From Brachynemurus nebulosus (lineage: Eukaryota > Arthropoda > Insecta > Neuroptera > Myrmeleontidae): a stretch of 64,000 bases of DNA. The notes beneath the pieces are model-generated. The model did not search any database. It was not told the origin of the DNA and saw only the letters and a program-made list of their open reading frames with translations. The stretch is from positions 2,418,001-2,482,000 of the forward strand of contig JAPWDM010000023.1 in the NCBI GenBank assembly GCA_035578155.1, given 5' to 3'. The stretch's first letter is position 1. Each line of letters begins with the position of its first letter. Positions 1-13,279 of the stretch are shown piece after piece. A program made the position numbers and the translations under genes.

Positions 1-200
1 CCTTATAAATAATACGGTAAGAGATTAGAATTTTTCCTGTACAGCGCCGAAATTTTTACGGAGTCACAGTGTAATTTTTACTATACTCATCGTACTTTCT
101 CCTTTGCCTGTCACTTATGCCCGCATTATCAGAGAGCTCCGTAATTTTTTACTAGAAATTTCCGTAAAAATTACCGTATTTTTTTCTCAGTGTATGAATG
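1..200. repeat. Right end of a repeat truncated by the window edge
   Basis: The stretch ends in a terminus that reads CACTGAGAAAAAAATACGG on the minus strand (about 180-199), preceded by several copies of a TTTTTACGG / CCGTAAAAATTAC motif. This looks like the right end of a transposon whose left end lies outside the window. No coding sequence is seen. Confidence 0.35.
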
Positions 201-671
201 ACTTAAATGTTTTATAAATTTTGATATAAATATTATCAGAATGTCACAAAAATATGATTATTATTTATTGTTATTAATGTTACGTAAGTCTTTATTTAAT
301 AGAGCAATCGTAATAAAGATAATGTTTTAGACTTCATAAATTTTTACGACACTGTAATCATTTTTTGGTGTCGCAATCACCACCAATTCTTTTCAAATAT
401 TAAATTATTGCATACGTACAACACATACAAAATATATAAAGACAGAAAAAGTGAAACAGTACATTTTTATAGCTTCGTACTAAATGAAACCAATAAAATT
501 ATTATTATCATTATATTTATTGAAAATTAATGATTAAATCATGTTCATGTCAGAAAAGTGACAATTTTTTTTGTTATATGAAATTTTTATTATCGCTGTT
601 ATACAATCCCGTTTTATTACCTCCAAGTATTTATGTTGTCATGGTTTTTGTTAGGATTCCGAAGAAACATC

Positions 672-1250
672 TCACAACTGGAATAGTTTTAATTAAAATT
701 TACATAGTGTTTGAAAAATTATCAAAACTGGATCGGCTGTGACTCGAACCCGGATCTCTTGGTTACTAGCCAAGCGCCTTACCAATTAGGCCACCGACCG
801 TTCGTTCGAGTGCCACTCCAATTTTGATAATCAATCAAACACATCCTCTCTTTAATGCGAGACGCAGTTACATTTTTTTAATTTCAAATATTATCGAGTG
901 CCTGTGAAACATTATTAATGTATGGCGGACTTTTGTCCGTATTTTAAACATACACTAATATTCTTATGTTCACTTAATGTCCAGCTTTGGCTGATACTTG
1001 AACACTCGATGTACCTTGGCAAATGGCCAATTCATTATGTTAATTTTGCCAATTCATTATGTTATATTTGCCAAATAATTAACATAATGAATTGGCCATT
1101 TGCCAAGGTACATCGAGTGTTCAAGTATCAGCCAAAGCTGGACATTAAGTGAACATATGAATATTGGTGTATGTTTAAAATACGGACAAAAGTCCGCCAT
1201 ACATTAATAATGTTTCACAGGCACTCGATAATATTTGAAATTAAAAAAAT
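672..1250 (-). mobile_element. Foldback element with a tRNA-like module, copy 1
   Basis: A tRNA-Thr-like module at 672-830 is followed by a near-perfect palindrome. Its left arm is at about 873-1055 and its right arm at about 1070-1249; the arms contain the mirrored motifs GGCGGACTTTTGTCCG and CTTGGCAAATGGCCAATTC. The same order (tRNA-like module, then palindrome) recurs at 40268-40860, so the two parts move or spread as one unit. No transposase is encoded. The open frame of 76 codons at 922-1152 is only the palindrome read through. Confidence 0.7.
730..800 (-). tRNA. tRNA-Thr-like sequence (anticodon AGT), probably pseudo
   Basis: On the minus strand the D arm (GCCT/AGGC), the anticodon arm (CTTGG, loop CTAGTAA, CCAAG) and the T loop TTCGAGT are recognisable, giving anticodon AGT (Thr). 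The 5' acceptor half pairs imperfectly with CCGATCC at the 3' side, and the T stem contains a mismatch. It is embedded in a repeat found three times in the window, so a tRNA-derived SINE-like head is more likely than a working tRNA gene. B-box-like sequence (GGTTCGAGTCA) is present. Confidence 0.5.
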
Positions 1251-1611
1251 GGAATAGTTTTGTCAAATCTGTTTGACAGTCACATCTCCGTAACCCCTGT
1301 GTCTTTCGGACTATAAGTATGAAATTTTTTATGTAAATCCTATTTTTTTTTATTTTAAATTTCTTGCAGTACTTTCTCATATTGGGAAGTGGGGAGGAAC
1401 ATCTTTTCTTTACGTATTACATCCTGTAACTGTTCCATTACATCCGGTTCCTGTTACTTAATAGTTAATACTATAGCTAAAAACATTATCAAAATAATTT
1501 CGGTTGCATCGGTAATTGTCGGAGGTATAGGCAAGCAAATTTTCGAAAATCCAAATTTTATTTAATTAACACAGTTTCCGGAATAAAATATAGGATATTT
1601 ATCACAGTTGT

Positions 1612-1720
1612 GCCTTGACTCACCGGGAACGGACCTTGACTCACCGGAAATGTACCTTGACTCACCGGAAATCGACCTTGACTCACCGAAAATGGACCTA
1701 ACCTAACCGGAAACGGAAAC
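1612..1720. repeat. Short tandem repeat, unit about 22 bp
   Basis: Four to five tandem copies of a unit around ACCTTGACTCACCGGAAATG are seen, the last ones diverged (CCTAACCTAACCGG). No gene is associated. Confidence 0.7.
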
Positions 1721-3120
1721 TACTGTAGAACTCTGACTTAATGCGTGCCAACACATACGTGTTAATTTTTCTTGAAAGGATTTCTTTCCAAGTGTATTAT
1801 TTAAAGTGAAAACCACATTTAAGTACTTACTTAAATAAATTTAATAACACTAAGAGGTTTATAATGTATATGTACAATAATTTTAAAAGTATCAGGAAGC
1901 TTGAATATTAATTCCTACTTGTTTCGCTTTTAAGAAGCAGAAAATGATTTTAAGAGAAAATTTGTACAAAGCTGATAAGTATTTTATATTTATATCATTT
2001 AATTAAAATCTTATTTAATTAAAGAAAATTTTTACTTACAATTTATCCGTGAAATTGATTAAGAATTATTTAGAAATTGTAGTATTTGAGCTGTACTTTA
2101 CCTATAACAACAGAAAAAGGATTTATTAAGATTTAACAAAAATTAAATAGAGTATGAACATAAAATATAATAAATTGAAAAAAATCATAGATTTGGATCC
2201 AGTTTAGAAGTGGGTCAAAGTTTTCTAATGTCTTAATGAATTTTTAATAAATTATTAGAATCCAACTGCAGGTAAAATGAATAATGAAAAAATTTTTTAG
2301 CGACAGCCTGCATATAAATTATTAAGAACGAACTAAAAGAAAGAAAATTGTTCTACATGTTTCAGTCATTTAAATGACCATCTTCAGGAAAAATTATGAA
2401 TTTTTGATATTGCAAATTTTTTGTGATGGCCCCATGGCAGTTTCTCTGTATCCGCGATTGGTACTATATAAAACTAAATTTGGCAAAAATGAAAAAGAAC
2501 GACTTCGAAAATCTATATTCACTTCCAATTCTGATATCCTATATTATTTTATTTTTACAATTTTTAGAATGACGTCACCAAATTAAAAAAAATTCTTTTT
2601 CGAATTAAACTTGATGAAAATGATTTGAATTACGGAGATTGGTTGAGTTAGGGTAATTTTGGTGTGGATTTTCCATTTTTAGTGTTCCGTACCGACACTG
2701 GCAAAACGGAACACTTATGCAGTCAGTTCGATATCTGTCCGAGTCTCAGAGGCAATTTCCTCTGAAACCACTCAACACGAAAATTTGAAACTGAGCACGG
2801 AGATAGGGTGTGATGGCCTAATTCCAGACGTGAAGTTCAGTTTCGATTTTGGGGGTTAATTTTAGGGGATAACCTGAAAAGTGAAATACTGAGTAGCGTA
2901 TCAAACGAAAGCCTATTAAGGCCCCAATCCAGTAATATATGTAACTACATACTTTTGTCCATTTTTCTTTTTAAAAACGTCATCAAAATTGCTGTTCCCG
3001 GCCCTTATTACCAGAAGAATTGTTCAGGAAAATTTGAAAAAAATCACGAACTTTAAGATTGGGGTGTGAATTGAGCGAAAATTATCTTGAATTGAATTAA
3101 CTTGAATTTCCTTGCACAAC
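1721..3120. other. No gene seen
   Basis: A+T-rich sequence without credible coding potential. The stretch around 2295-2395 (TCATTTAAATGACCATCTTC) is repeated in inverted orientation near 12655-12735, so at least part of it is a dispersed repeat. Confidence 0.6.
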
Positions 3121-3180
3121 GTCATTGGTATGCAAAAAAAAGTTGATGACATACTTTTCTTTGATTAAGATGTTGTTAAT

Positions 3181-3430
<250 letters not shown>

Positions 3431-4248
3431 CAATGTACCTACGGCTAGGATAAACTGCGAAACTACTGAACCGATTTTGATCAAATTTGTTAACTATGTA
3501 TAATTTGGTCCAACTTAAAAGATCGGATAGTTTTTATTGGAAAATTTTTAGTCTATTTTTCAAAATGGATTTATCAACATGTTTTCTGACAATGGATTTA
3601 GACGAAAGTCAATGGAACTAATTTGAATAGGTGATTCATAAGGCGATTTGTGGCTTTTACAGATGTTTTTTTTTTTTTAAATGATTTTTCGTTTCTTCTT
3701 TTATTTTTTCTGTTCTCTATTGCAAGTTTGGTCTTTAGATGTGTTGTTGTTTCACATTTCCGTTTTCTTATATCATTTTTAGTGATGTACGTATTTCCTT
3801 TTTTGCAACCATAAAAAGTTGCTATATTTGACATTGTTTCATTTGATTGGTTTTGATCCAAAATAAAAGGTTTTTAGTTTCTTTTGTTTATGAAAAAAAT
3901 TTTTAAATTTTTTCATTTTTTATTTTTATTTTTATTGATTTTTATATTCTTGTCTTAATAATGGTGTTTTGAGACACCGAGGCCAGTCGACATGTTGAAG
4001 ATTGGTTAAAAAATTCTGTTTGGTTTTTTGCTGGTCAAATAAAGTCAAATAATGCAATTACAAGTTTAAAATTTTTGGCGAAAATAGAGGTAACAATTTA
4101 TTTATGAATATAGTTACTTTAAGGCCGTTTGACAAGCGGGGCCAGGTAAAATAATTAATTGATTATGTACAGAATTTCCGAATATATGTATAATTTCAAA
4201 TTTACCCCATAATTTGTGAGACCGCGGATCGCAGCTAGTATTTAAATA
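3431..4248. repeat. Degenerate non-autonomous repeat ending in CCGCGGATCGCAGCTAGTA
   Basis: The left part (CACAATGTACCTACGGC...AACTACTGAACCGATTTTGATC) and the right end (CCGCGGATCGCAGCTAGTA) are of a kind met at the ends of common insect repeats. The right end resembles that of the element at 47158-48554. No open frame of note is present and the family is not assigned. Confidence 0.4.
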
Positions 4249-5344
4249 ATTTTATGACTTAAAATATTATCTAATAGACGTACAATTGTTATAATAAATA
4301 GTGCAGCTAATAATTTATTATTATTGAAAGAAAAAAAAGCGACTTAGTACAATTACTTCATTTAGTAAATATCACTGTTCGTTTCTGGTAAACGTAAACA
4401 GACCAAGATAACTATACGATCGTTTTGAAATCGAAAAACATGGTTTATTTTAGGAATAAAATTTATTCATTAGAAAAAATATTTCATCCACTTTTATATC
4501 CCGTTACAAAAAATTCATAAAAACAATTAATTGTACGGAACACTGTTAACGCAAGTACAACTTGCACTCGGCGACTTGTTGTTACCAAAATTACGCATTT
4601 TCTTCTAGAAATATGACTGATTCGACGGAAATCTTTGTTCCAGTGATCTTACACGACTAATTTTGGTAGGAATAAAAAAAAAAGACTGAAAATTTATAAT
4701 TCACTTTTAATTTTATTATTATATCATTCTTGCTGTGGTTTTCAAAATGCTGAAAAATTTAGATAGCCTGTAAAAAACATCTTCAATAGTAGGTATTAAT
4801 TGAGAATCTATTTTAATTACTAAGTAGATATATTATTAAACCTTAAGTGTGTTTCGATTGTGATCTGATAATCAGGGTCGGCAAAAGAAATAACGAGTCT
4901 CGGGACAATAAAAAATTTTCTAATTTTTTTTTTTTTTTAATTATACAATTGACGAGCAAAAAAAAACGTCTTTTCTTAATTTCTGCGAGTCCGTATACAA
5001 GACTGAGGGTTCCACTTTTAGAACCGAACCCCCCTGGCAATTGCCCCACCCGCCTCATTCTCTCGTTGGCTCTGCTGAGAATTATTATTAGAAACTTTAA
5101 AAAAATGTGCAGGCTTATTTTTGATTTTATTTTAGTCCATAGTAATATACTGAGTTTCAAAAAGTTTTGGGAAATAATGGCAAAAAGTAGTGTTGGAAGT
5201 TCAGTAAAGACATCTTGCGGCCTTCGTATGTTCGATATTTCGACTTAAATAATGTTGAATTTTGAAGAATAATTCTTCGTAATTTTCTAGCCTACAGTCA
5301 TTTTCAAAAGCGAAAATAATTTTTTCTTTAATCATAATTGAATT

Positions 5345-5735
5345 TCCGAATGGAAAATTCAACTATTACAACCACCGTCGTGGTGAGACTTGAACCCTAG
5401 ACTATGATAAAAATTTGTTTTAAACTTTCTACAGAACCTGAAAATAATATTCACTAAAATGAATATATGTATGCATGTGTCCACACGATAACTCTCGAAT
5501 GAAAGATACGATTTTTACGAAATTTGCGGAAAATGTTGGAAGTGGAGATAATATTTTTTTTCCAGATATCACATCGTGCTGAATATCGTTAAAAAGGGCC
5601 CTTAAAGTGAATTTGAGATTCCTTTTACCATTCTTCAAGCTCCATTTGCGAAATACTGAACTTCAAAATGAGGTAATTTTTGTAACGAGGAATTCGCATT
5701 GTTATGTATTATGCTGTGACAGGGGTACTTTTAAA
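5345..5735 (+). repeat. R1 dispersed repeat, copy 1
   Basis: First of four same-strand copies (also 30985-31220, 37165-38150 and 53105-53615). Shared landmarks in order are a GAATTCAGCTATTACA-like start, CGACCTGAGCCCGGGAC-like, GAAACCGAAAATAAT-like, a TA-rich spacer, CACGATAACTCTCGAA, TTTACGAAATTT and GCGACAGGGGTA-like. In this copy the TA spacer is short (GAATATATGTATGC), whereas copies 3 and 4 carry long (TA)n there. Non-coding. Confidence 0.7.
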
Positions 5736-5985
5736 TGTTCCCTCTGACAGAATCATACATATACAAAACATATTATTCAAATAGATGACAGAAAAATGTT
5801 AAAGCTTTATTTTAATACTTTTTTTTTTTTCTACTTTCACTTTGTCAGAGAAAGAAAAATTATTAAATATGCCGTACAAGAAGAAATATTTACCTACTTT
5901 GTTTTTTTATTTTTGTAATCTGTGATGACGTAAGAGGAAAAATGTATTTTAATTATTTCTAAAAATTAAATTTTTTGTTTTGCAG

Positions 5986-6004
5986 GCGTCTTTGTCTGGC
6001 ACAG
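5986..6004 (+). other. Candidate 19-nt micro-exon
   Basis: A strong 3' splice site (TTTTTTGTTTTGCAG, ending 5985) is followed 19 nt later by a consensus 5' splice site (CACAG|GTAAGCA, junction 6004/6005). Nineteen nt is not a multiple of three, so inclusion would shift the frame. No flanking exon can be recognised in the window. A chance pair of splice-like motifs cannot be excluded. Confidence 0.25.
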
Positions 6005-6224
6005 GTAAGCACGGGGACATTTTTTTTTTTTAAATTTTAATAGATGTAATTAATATGATTAAAATACTGTGGGTATACGAACTTGATTTTCATTTCTGTG
6101 GCTACGACATTAACATCATTTGAATTTTGTTTTTTAATTACACAATTTCGTAATTACTCTATTTTGCGATAGAAATAAAATGAATAGCATTTTTATCTCG
6201 CTTTTGTAAATCTTTTGGTACATA

Positions 6225-6390
6225 AACGCTGTAATTTTAACACTTTGGTACAGAACCGCTGTGATTTCACTACTTTTGGTCCAGAATCACTGTAACTTTA
6301 CTACTTTGATACAGAACCACTGTAACTTTACTACTATTGGTACACAATTGCTATGACCTTACTACTTTTAGTAAGTGATATGGGCAAAAA
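6225..6390 (-). repeat. Minor array of the 31-bp satellite monomer
   Basis: About five tandem units containing TTTGGTACAGAACCGCTGTGA-like sequence. Read on the minus strand they match the monomers (TTCTGTACCAAAAGTAGTAA) of the large array at 38340-39260. The units are more diverged than those in the main array. Confidence 0.75.
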
Positions 6391-7998
6391 CTTTTAGCGT
6401 GAAATTGTAATTTAACTAAATCTATATGCCATTAATACATTAGCCATTATTGATTATTGTCTTTATTAATGCACGGTATTATATTATATTATTGATCTTT
6501 ATGAAAATAGTAATTTAGCAAATGAACACAAATAAATAATATAAATTGTACCAGAATAAATTCAAATTAATGTTAATAATATTACTTAAAAAAAAAATCA
6601 AGTAAATGTTGCACAGTGTGACGGATATTATGGTACGGGGGCTGACATCTAGCGGTCAAATTTTGAATTAATGAACTGAATTTCTGATGGGGTTTGATAT
6701 CGGCTATGATAATTATAGACATCTGTTTGTAAAAAAATATGAACAACCTAGCGTCGTAAAGTTTAACTATTATCTTCTATGTGAATTTATAATATCATTT
6801 TGGGATTCCCCTTTTTTGATGTTTAATATGTATTGAAAAATAGTTAAGCGGTGGGGAGAAGTGGCGAATTGTTCATGTATCTGGAAAGGGGATGACGACG
6901 AGAGACGAGATTTGGACTTGTTTGAAATAGGCCGTAATTGATTGTTGCGCTAAGTCCAATAAAAAATATAATTGATTTTATTAAGGTATTGTTAAGTTAA
7001 TAAAATGTAAAAACAGTTCGGAAATGTTTATTTAAACATAACATTATATTTATAATTTATTTATTTTAAAATAATTATTGAACTTTCGTTTGAAATAATG
7101 TAAACCATTATTATAGAATTTTATTTAAAAAGAAATTTTTTTAAGTGATTTCGCAAAACACACAACGGAGAGTAATTCTTCGACAGAACCCGACCTTTGG
7201 ACATTTTTAGGCATCCGATTAGCGTTAAATCTGCGTGGGACAATAAGTAACAGCATTTGGGCGTAAATTTTAAGTATTTTTAAATATAAGCTAAACCGCC
7301 ACAACTGTTACAACAGGCATTAAGTCAGTATTTTATAGCTTTGGAAGTTAAAATACAGGACGCATAAATTAATAAAGGATCTCAATTTTGAGAAATCTTT
7401 CTAACCATATCCTGCACGATATGGTAGATAGCAGAGGCTTAGCGGCGGGGGTGCAAGGGGGTCTATCATGCACCGGGCGCGACTTGCAGAAAGGCGCCAA
7501 ATGTGTACCAAAGAGGTGCCAGATATTAACTATACGTGATTTTGGTAGCAATGGGGGGCGGTAATAAAGTGTCGTGCCCCGGGCGCCAGTTATGTTCACT
7601 ACGCCACTGGACTAGATGGAGTTATTTGTAGATCTACTTGCGAGAAACGGAAATTTTGAGCATTTTTCAGTATTTTCTTTAATGTTATTGATTTCTGATT
7701 CAAAATTTCTTTTACTGAGGACCATATTTTTTCGGTATCTCTCATGTATGAGTATTAATAAAAAAATATTCAAAAAATTCTATTACATCGAAATGTCTAA
7801 ATATGCCTATAAATCATATACATATGTAGCGTAAAATGTTAGGATCCTGTTGTCTTTGAATGCAGTTTTATAACTATCTCTTGCAGGTATTTTGAATATT
7901 AATCAAATAGTTTTTTTTTTCTGTATACTCAGCTAGATTCCATATTTCTATTCTATGCTATTCAGGGCCGGTGAGAGGAGGTTAGGTAAGAACCTTTG

Positions 7999-8308
7999 CG
8001 GGGGGGCCCACGTCAAGTTAAAAAAGTTTTTAGGAAATACAAAGTCAGCAAACTATAAGGAGATGGTTTCTAAACTGCTACAGGATTATCAAGTTTTGGG
8101 ATGTAATATGTCCTTGAAGATTCATTTCCTTGATTCCCATCTAGACTTTTTCCCCGAAAACTTAGGTGCTGTAAGCGACGAGCACGAAGACAGATTCCAT
8201 GAAGATATTATGGCGATGAAAAAAAAAATATCAAGGAAAATGGTCATCGAGAATGCTCGCAGATTTTTGCTGGACATCAAAACGAGATTATCTGTCATAC
8301 AGATATAA
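7999..8308 (+). pseudogene. Fragment of a multicopy arthropod protein family of unknown function
   Basis: An open stretch of about 100 codons with protein-like composition, including FLGNTKSANYKEMVSKLL, LGCNMSLKIHFLDSHLDFFP and ENLGAVSDEHEDRFHEDI. The pseudogene at 55450-56260 has the same segments in the same order (FLGNHRAENYKELV, MGCNMSLKIHLL, DEHSERFHQKISNMEKWYQG), which confirms a shared family. From general knowledge this block is frequent in uncharacterised, repeat-associated arthropod proteins; its function is unknown. Here the upstream part is missing and is replaced by G-rich sequence resembling a transposon end (CAGGGCCGG near 7964). The last 20 or so codons no longer follow the family. 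I judge it a truncated pseudogene. Confidence 0.6.
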
Positions 8309-8399
8309 AAGACAAGCAAAACGAACAAAAGTCTTCAGAGTAATTTTTTAAAAATTAATTGACTTAAAAACTCAATTATTTATGTTTCTTTATAAATAC

Positions 8400-9300
8400 A
8401 TATATTTCTAAAACAATGGGTGTCTCAATTTTTTTTAACATAAGTATTTTAATTAATCTCATGTCAAGGTATGAAAAAAAATAGTTGCGAACCACGGCAA
8501 AAAAATATTTTTTTTTTTGTTGGCCAGTCTTATTTTGTTGGCCAGACGGAACTATTAGGGTTCCGAGATGTTTCTTCGGAACTTTAAGAATATACAAAAA
8601 ATGTGAATTATTCGATCTAAAGCATTACTAATAAATAATAACTATAAGTCACCTCGGCGCTTCCACCATGGCAATTATATTATAGTAAGCGTACATGGAG
8701 AAGAGAACTGAGGCCTTGTTCTCCAAACTTGCGTTTATTTCTGTCAATAAATCGTTGATCACAATAGTGAACATTTTGACAAATAGTGAAACGTCAGTGA
8801 TACTTATAATAAATAATTATTTGAATGTAAAGGATTTATAAAACACAAGAATAATCAATTTCATTCAATAATTTTGACCGACTATTAGAAAAAACAATAA
8901 TTTATTAACTAATAAGAGAGCGAGGAAAAATTTTAATACTTCACAAGCAAGGATTTTATAAAAAATACATATTTAATTTATATAACTTACAAGAATACAA
9001 CCAAATATTTAAAAAAAATTATGTTCGCGCCATCTGTTGATTGTGTATGTATGTATAAAAAAAAGGGAATCTTTAATATACTTTAGTGTCAATAGATGGT
9101 GCTGTTGAATAATGAGTTACTTAGTCTATTCGCCTGGACCGTTTGAATTTTGTTTTTGTTTGAAAAATAGAATAGGCGTGGTGTAACAGTTAGCCGTTGA
9201 TTGGATCCATCGATGTACGAATCGATTGCTGCCGGTTTTGCACCGGTAGCTTTTATTACCGCCAATTTCATTTAGTTTAATTGTTGCATAATAGTTTGTT
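8400..9300. other. No gene seen
   Basis: A+T-rich sequence with poly-T and poly-A runs and short open frames without recognisable content. Confidence 0.5.
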
Positions 9301-9585
9301 CACTTTAGTTGGTTAATTGGCAAATAATTAGTTTTATAGTTTGTTCGCAACCATATCAATAACGGTTAATTCGCAAAAGTTAGTGATAGTTTATTCGCAA
9401 CCATATCGATAACGGTTAATTCGAAAAATAGTTAATTCGCAATAATTAGTGATAGTTTATTCGCAACCATATCGATAACGGTTAATTCGCAAAATGGTTA
9501 AATCGTAATAATTTGTGATAGTTTGTTCGCAACTATATCGATAATGTTTTGTTCGCATTAGAAACTTCTCATTGGTTTGTTCGCA
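9301..9585. repeat. Tandem repeat with a GTTAATTCGCAA / ATATCGATAACGG unit
   Basis: Irregular tandem copies of a roughly 60-75 bp unit built from TTTATTCGCAACCATATCGA, TAACGGTTAATTCGCAA and TTAGTGATAG. At least four copies, partly expanded by an inner TTAATTCGCAA sub-repeat. Non-coding. Confidence 0.75.
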
Positions 9586-12500
9586 ATAATAATAGTTTTA
9601 ATCGTATTTTTAAATAATAGTCTAAACTTTATAAGGGTCAAAACCTTCTTCCTTTACCTTCCAAATCTTTCCCTGACCCAATAAACATCAATAATCTAAA
9701 ACGGAAGAAGGACAAATTCGGTGAGTACCAACTCATTTTTGTAATCATTATCTTTTGTGAACATCTCGAGACAGTTCATTAATCTTAGGTTTAGATTTGC
9801 AACAAAATTTATAGAATTTAGTTTTGGATCACCCCCAACCAAATTGTCATAAAAACCTAGACGCATCAACAAATTATAAATATACTCATATTTTTCGTAT
9901 TTTTGTGGATTGTTTTAGGGACGTTTATTCGTGACCATACTATATATGCGTAGACACGGTCATATTATATCGGTAATAAATATTACTTATCTCTCTATAT
10001 AAATGCTATAAATATTTCGCACTTGATGCTTCGTGTTGGTCCAACAATAAGTTATATCAGCGTATTTTATGGGAATACGTACACGCTTCAAACGGAGGCA
10101 AAATATTAAACGGCTTGTTAAGGTGAAAATATTATATATGATGTTGTAATTTTCTCTTTATTTCTAGAACTGACTTCGTATAATAATCGGTAAGGTATTA
10201 AGAGTTTAGTCTTAAAGAAACATCATTTTTTTTTTTTGATCAGATAAAGTAAAATCTGCTATTAAGGCGTTACATCACATTGAAATGCTAGAAATGAAGG
10301 TTTTCTTGGAGAAATTTTTTACCGTAACGAATAATACTTCATTTATAAAATATTTCATTTAAAAAGAAAATGGCGGCGTGGGCGCGAGTTCAGTGCAGGT
10401 GCCTTTTCCAAAGACGTTCATGATGGACAGTATAACAATTTTCAAACAGCAGCCAGAAAATAAAAATAAATTTTTAATCATCATTTATAATAGTTTTACT
10501 AAGACGGTATAGAAAATTATTAACTCTTTAAATGATTAAGACGAGTTAACTCGTCCTGCAATATGGCGGCTCAAAATGCTGTAATATGTATATATTCACT
10601 GGTACAGATGCCACCATTTAAAAAAGAGCAATATCGCCTTTTGCTCTATCTCTTACCGTTTTCGAGATATTTAAAAAATTAAATTTTTACCCCAATTTTT
10701 GGAGGGCGATTTCACCCCTTCAAACCGTTTTTCCGTCAATAAAGAAAAATACGTGTCGCTTATTTTTTTAGTGTTCTACAACATATCTAAGTTTCATCAA
10801 AATCGATAGGTCCGGCCTCGGGACGTTTACTTGTAACAGATTTAAAAATATTACATGCAGCAAAGGGTCGTCTTTTAACGTTTTTAACCGTTTGAAGTCG
10901 TTTTATAAATCGGGTTTAAAACGATTTTTAAAATATCCACAGTCATAATTCATTCCGAATATCAATAAAAAAAAGGAAAAACATTTTTTTTCAAAGTGAT
11001 GTAAGACTTTAAGTGAAGAAATACATTTAGACGGACGAAAATTAAGAAAATTTCGAGAACTTTTTGACAAGGGATAAAAACTGATCTATATTTTTGCAAT
11101 TTCGCATTTTATTTATTATGACCAGTATTACAACAAATTTTTTTCTTAAATGTAGAGGATGTCCCTGATTAAACTGTTAGCATGGGGCTTTCATAAACAA
11201 TGAGAGATACATTTTTGGCTACGATTAACAGTGTTTAGAAATTTATAATCGACTAACGTTTTCTTAAGACGAATGTTGGGAAAACTGGATAAAGACAAAA
11301 TTATTAATATAAAAATTTTAATATAATCTAAAATGTTATCTCATTTTCCCCACTCTTATTTCACTTAATATATTATTATAAAAATTCATTCTTTCAGTTA
11401 TGAGAATAATGATCAAGATTAAGTTCATGTTTTATGAAAAAAAAGTTTACGCTTTTCATTAAAACTTTTCAAGGCTCAACCTCAATGTTTTGCTCGTTGC
11501 TTTTCATTCGCCAAACAGATTTTATTGAAATTTATTATTTTTCATCTTTATTTAACCAATTATTAACATGTACTGAGTAGAAAGAGTAAATAAATTTATA
11601 TAGTACCTACCTACCTTTTTTTCTTTACAAAATTATTGTCAGCGTTAAATACATAATATATTAATTTTGTTTAAGAACTGTTGAAGGAACACAACCCTCC
11701 TCTACATTATTTACTTCCTTCCGGGGTGGTAAAACACATCTTTTTAAAAATAATTCAGGAAAGTAATAATTAATACATTGCATAATTTTTATTAGAGTTC
11801 CATAAACATTCATTTTTGTCAAAATAGCATTTTCAATAAATTTTTTCATTATTTTTTAATGATTTTACTTCCGAGACTACTAAAAGTAGTCGAAGCGTTG
11901 TGGCCACTTTTGAACGATAAATTTTTTTTTCTTTCGAAATGAAAATTTTTAAGCGTATTTCCTGGTTTAAAGCTTCCTGAACAATTTTGATTTCCTCTCT
12001 GGTTCGTTGTCTGTGTCCGAAGATCCCACCAAATTCGGAACTACTTGATCGTTCTGGGTGAAATTTTTAGAAATTGTATGATTTACGAATTTCATTACAA
12101 TCAGAGTAAGTTAGCTACACGCGCTACACAGTGGTTTGAAAAATTTTTTTAGCGCGACAAAATTTTTTTTTGGCTTAATAGCTTTTTTTTATCTTAATAA
12201 TTGGGAAAAATATAAGAAGAAATTTTACGAATTTCGTACTCAAGTTTTTGAGGAAATAATTTCAAAAACGTCTGAAAATCATAGACTAATAACCATTTAT
12301 TTGAAAATTTTTCACAATTTTTTACTTTTTTCGGAAATGGTAAGTGACACTGTTATTTTATAGTTAATTGGATGCTAATCAATAATATAAAAATTGTCAT
12401 AATATTAAAATCAAGAAATTAAACAAAATCAAAGTCAGAATCAGATTCATTTTGCGGCATCGGTTACTGAGCAGTGAAATTTACGGACGGACACCGGCCG

Positions 12501-13260
12501 ACGGATATAAAACTTAATTCACCTCTTCAATTATGCTATAAGGAATAAGTTAATAAAAACTAGAACTTTAAACCTCTTAAAACACTTTTTAAAAGCTTAT
12601 GGGGTTAAAACACTTTTTAAAAGCTTTCGGTTGTTTTCACAACTGAACTCGAATTTTCCTGAAGATGATCATTTAAATGATTGAAACATGTAGAACATTT
12701 TATTAATTTTCTATTATTTTCATGCAGGTTGTCGTACATTTTGAATTTACACTATCATTGTATGTATACAGTATTTGAACGTGTACTTATGATTACAAAA
12801 ATTTTGGAAAGTCCAACAGTCGTTTTCGGTAATTTTATCCGTTTAATTTCCGACAACTTTGTAGGTATCCTACAACTTCCTACATAGAAATATACCGCCC
12901 ATTATTATTGTTTAATGAAAAAATAATTTTACATTTTGTTAAGTAATCGTAAAATATGAATCAATTATATATACTACGGTACCTGGAATAAAAATTTACT
13001 TACCTCTTCTTACAATGTAATCATTTAACGTAATGTTTAATTATTTTGGAAAATATACAGCTGATTTGAATAATATTTTGTAAGTAAATACGAAAAGGAC
13101 GTTTTATTGTATTCATATGCATTTTACAACTGACCATTGCATTGTGCGATTTTATTGTATCATAGACTAGTTTATTATGGATACACACACAGTAAGGGGT
13201 AATTTGATTGTGTACATTTACGTTCAATAAATTGAATCATTCTTCTATGAAATAAGTTAT
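9586..13260. other. No gene seen; dispersed repeat pieces
   Basis: The stretch at about 10990-11150 resembles 45940-46110 (mirrored order of GAAGAAAT...TTTAGACGGACG, TTTATTTATTATGACC, TTACAACAAATTTTTTTCTT), so it is a second copy of an unassigned dispersed repeat. The piece at 12655-12735 pairs with 2295-2395. No coding sequence is supported. Confidence 0.5.
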
Positions 13261-13279
13261 AAAAATCTTCAAACATATT

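Noticed and set aside
922..1152. 76-codon frame in the palindrome
   Set aside because: It crosses the symmetric centre of a foldback and is an artefact of the repeat.
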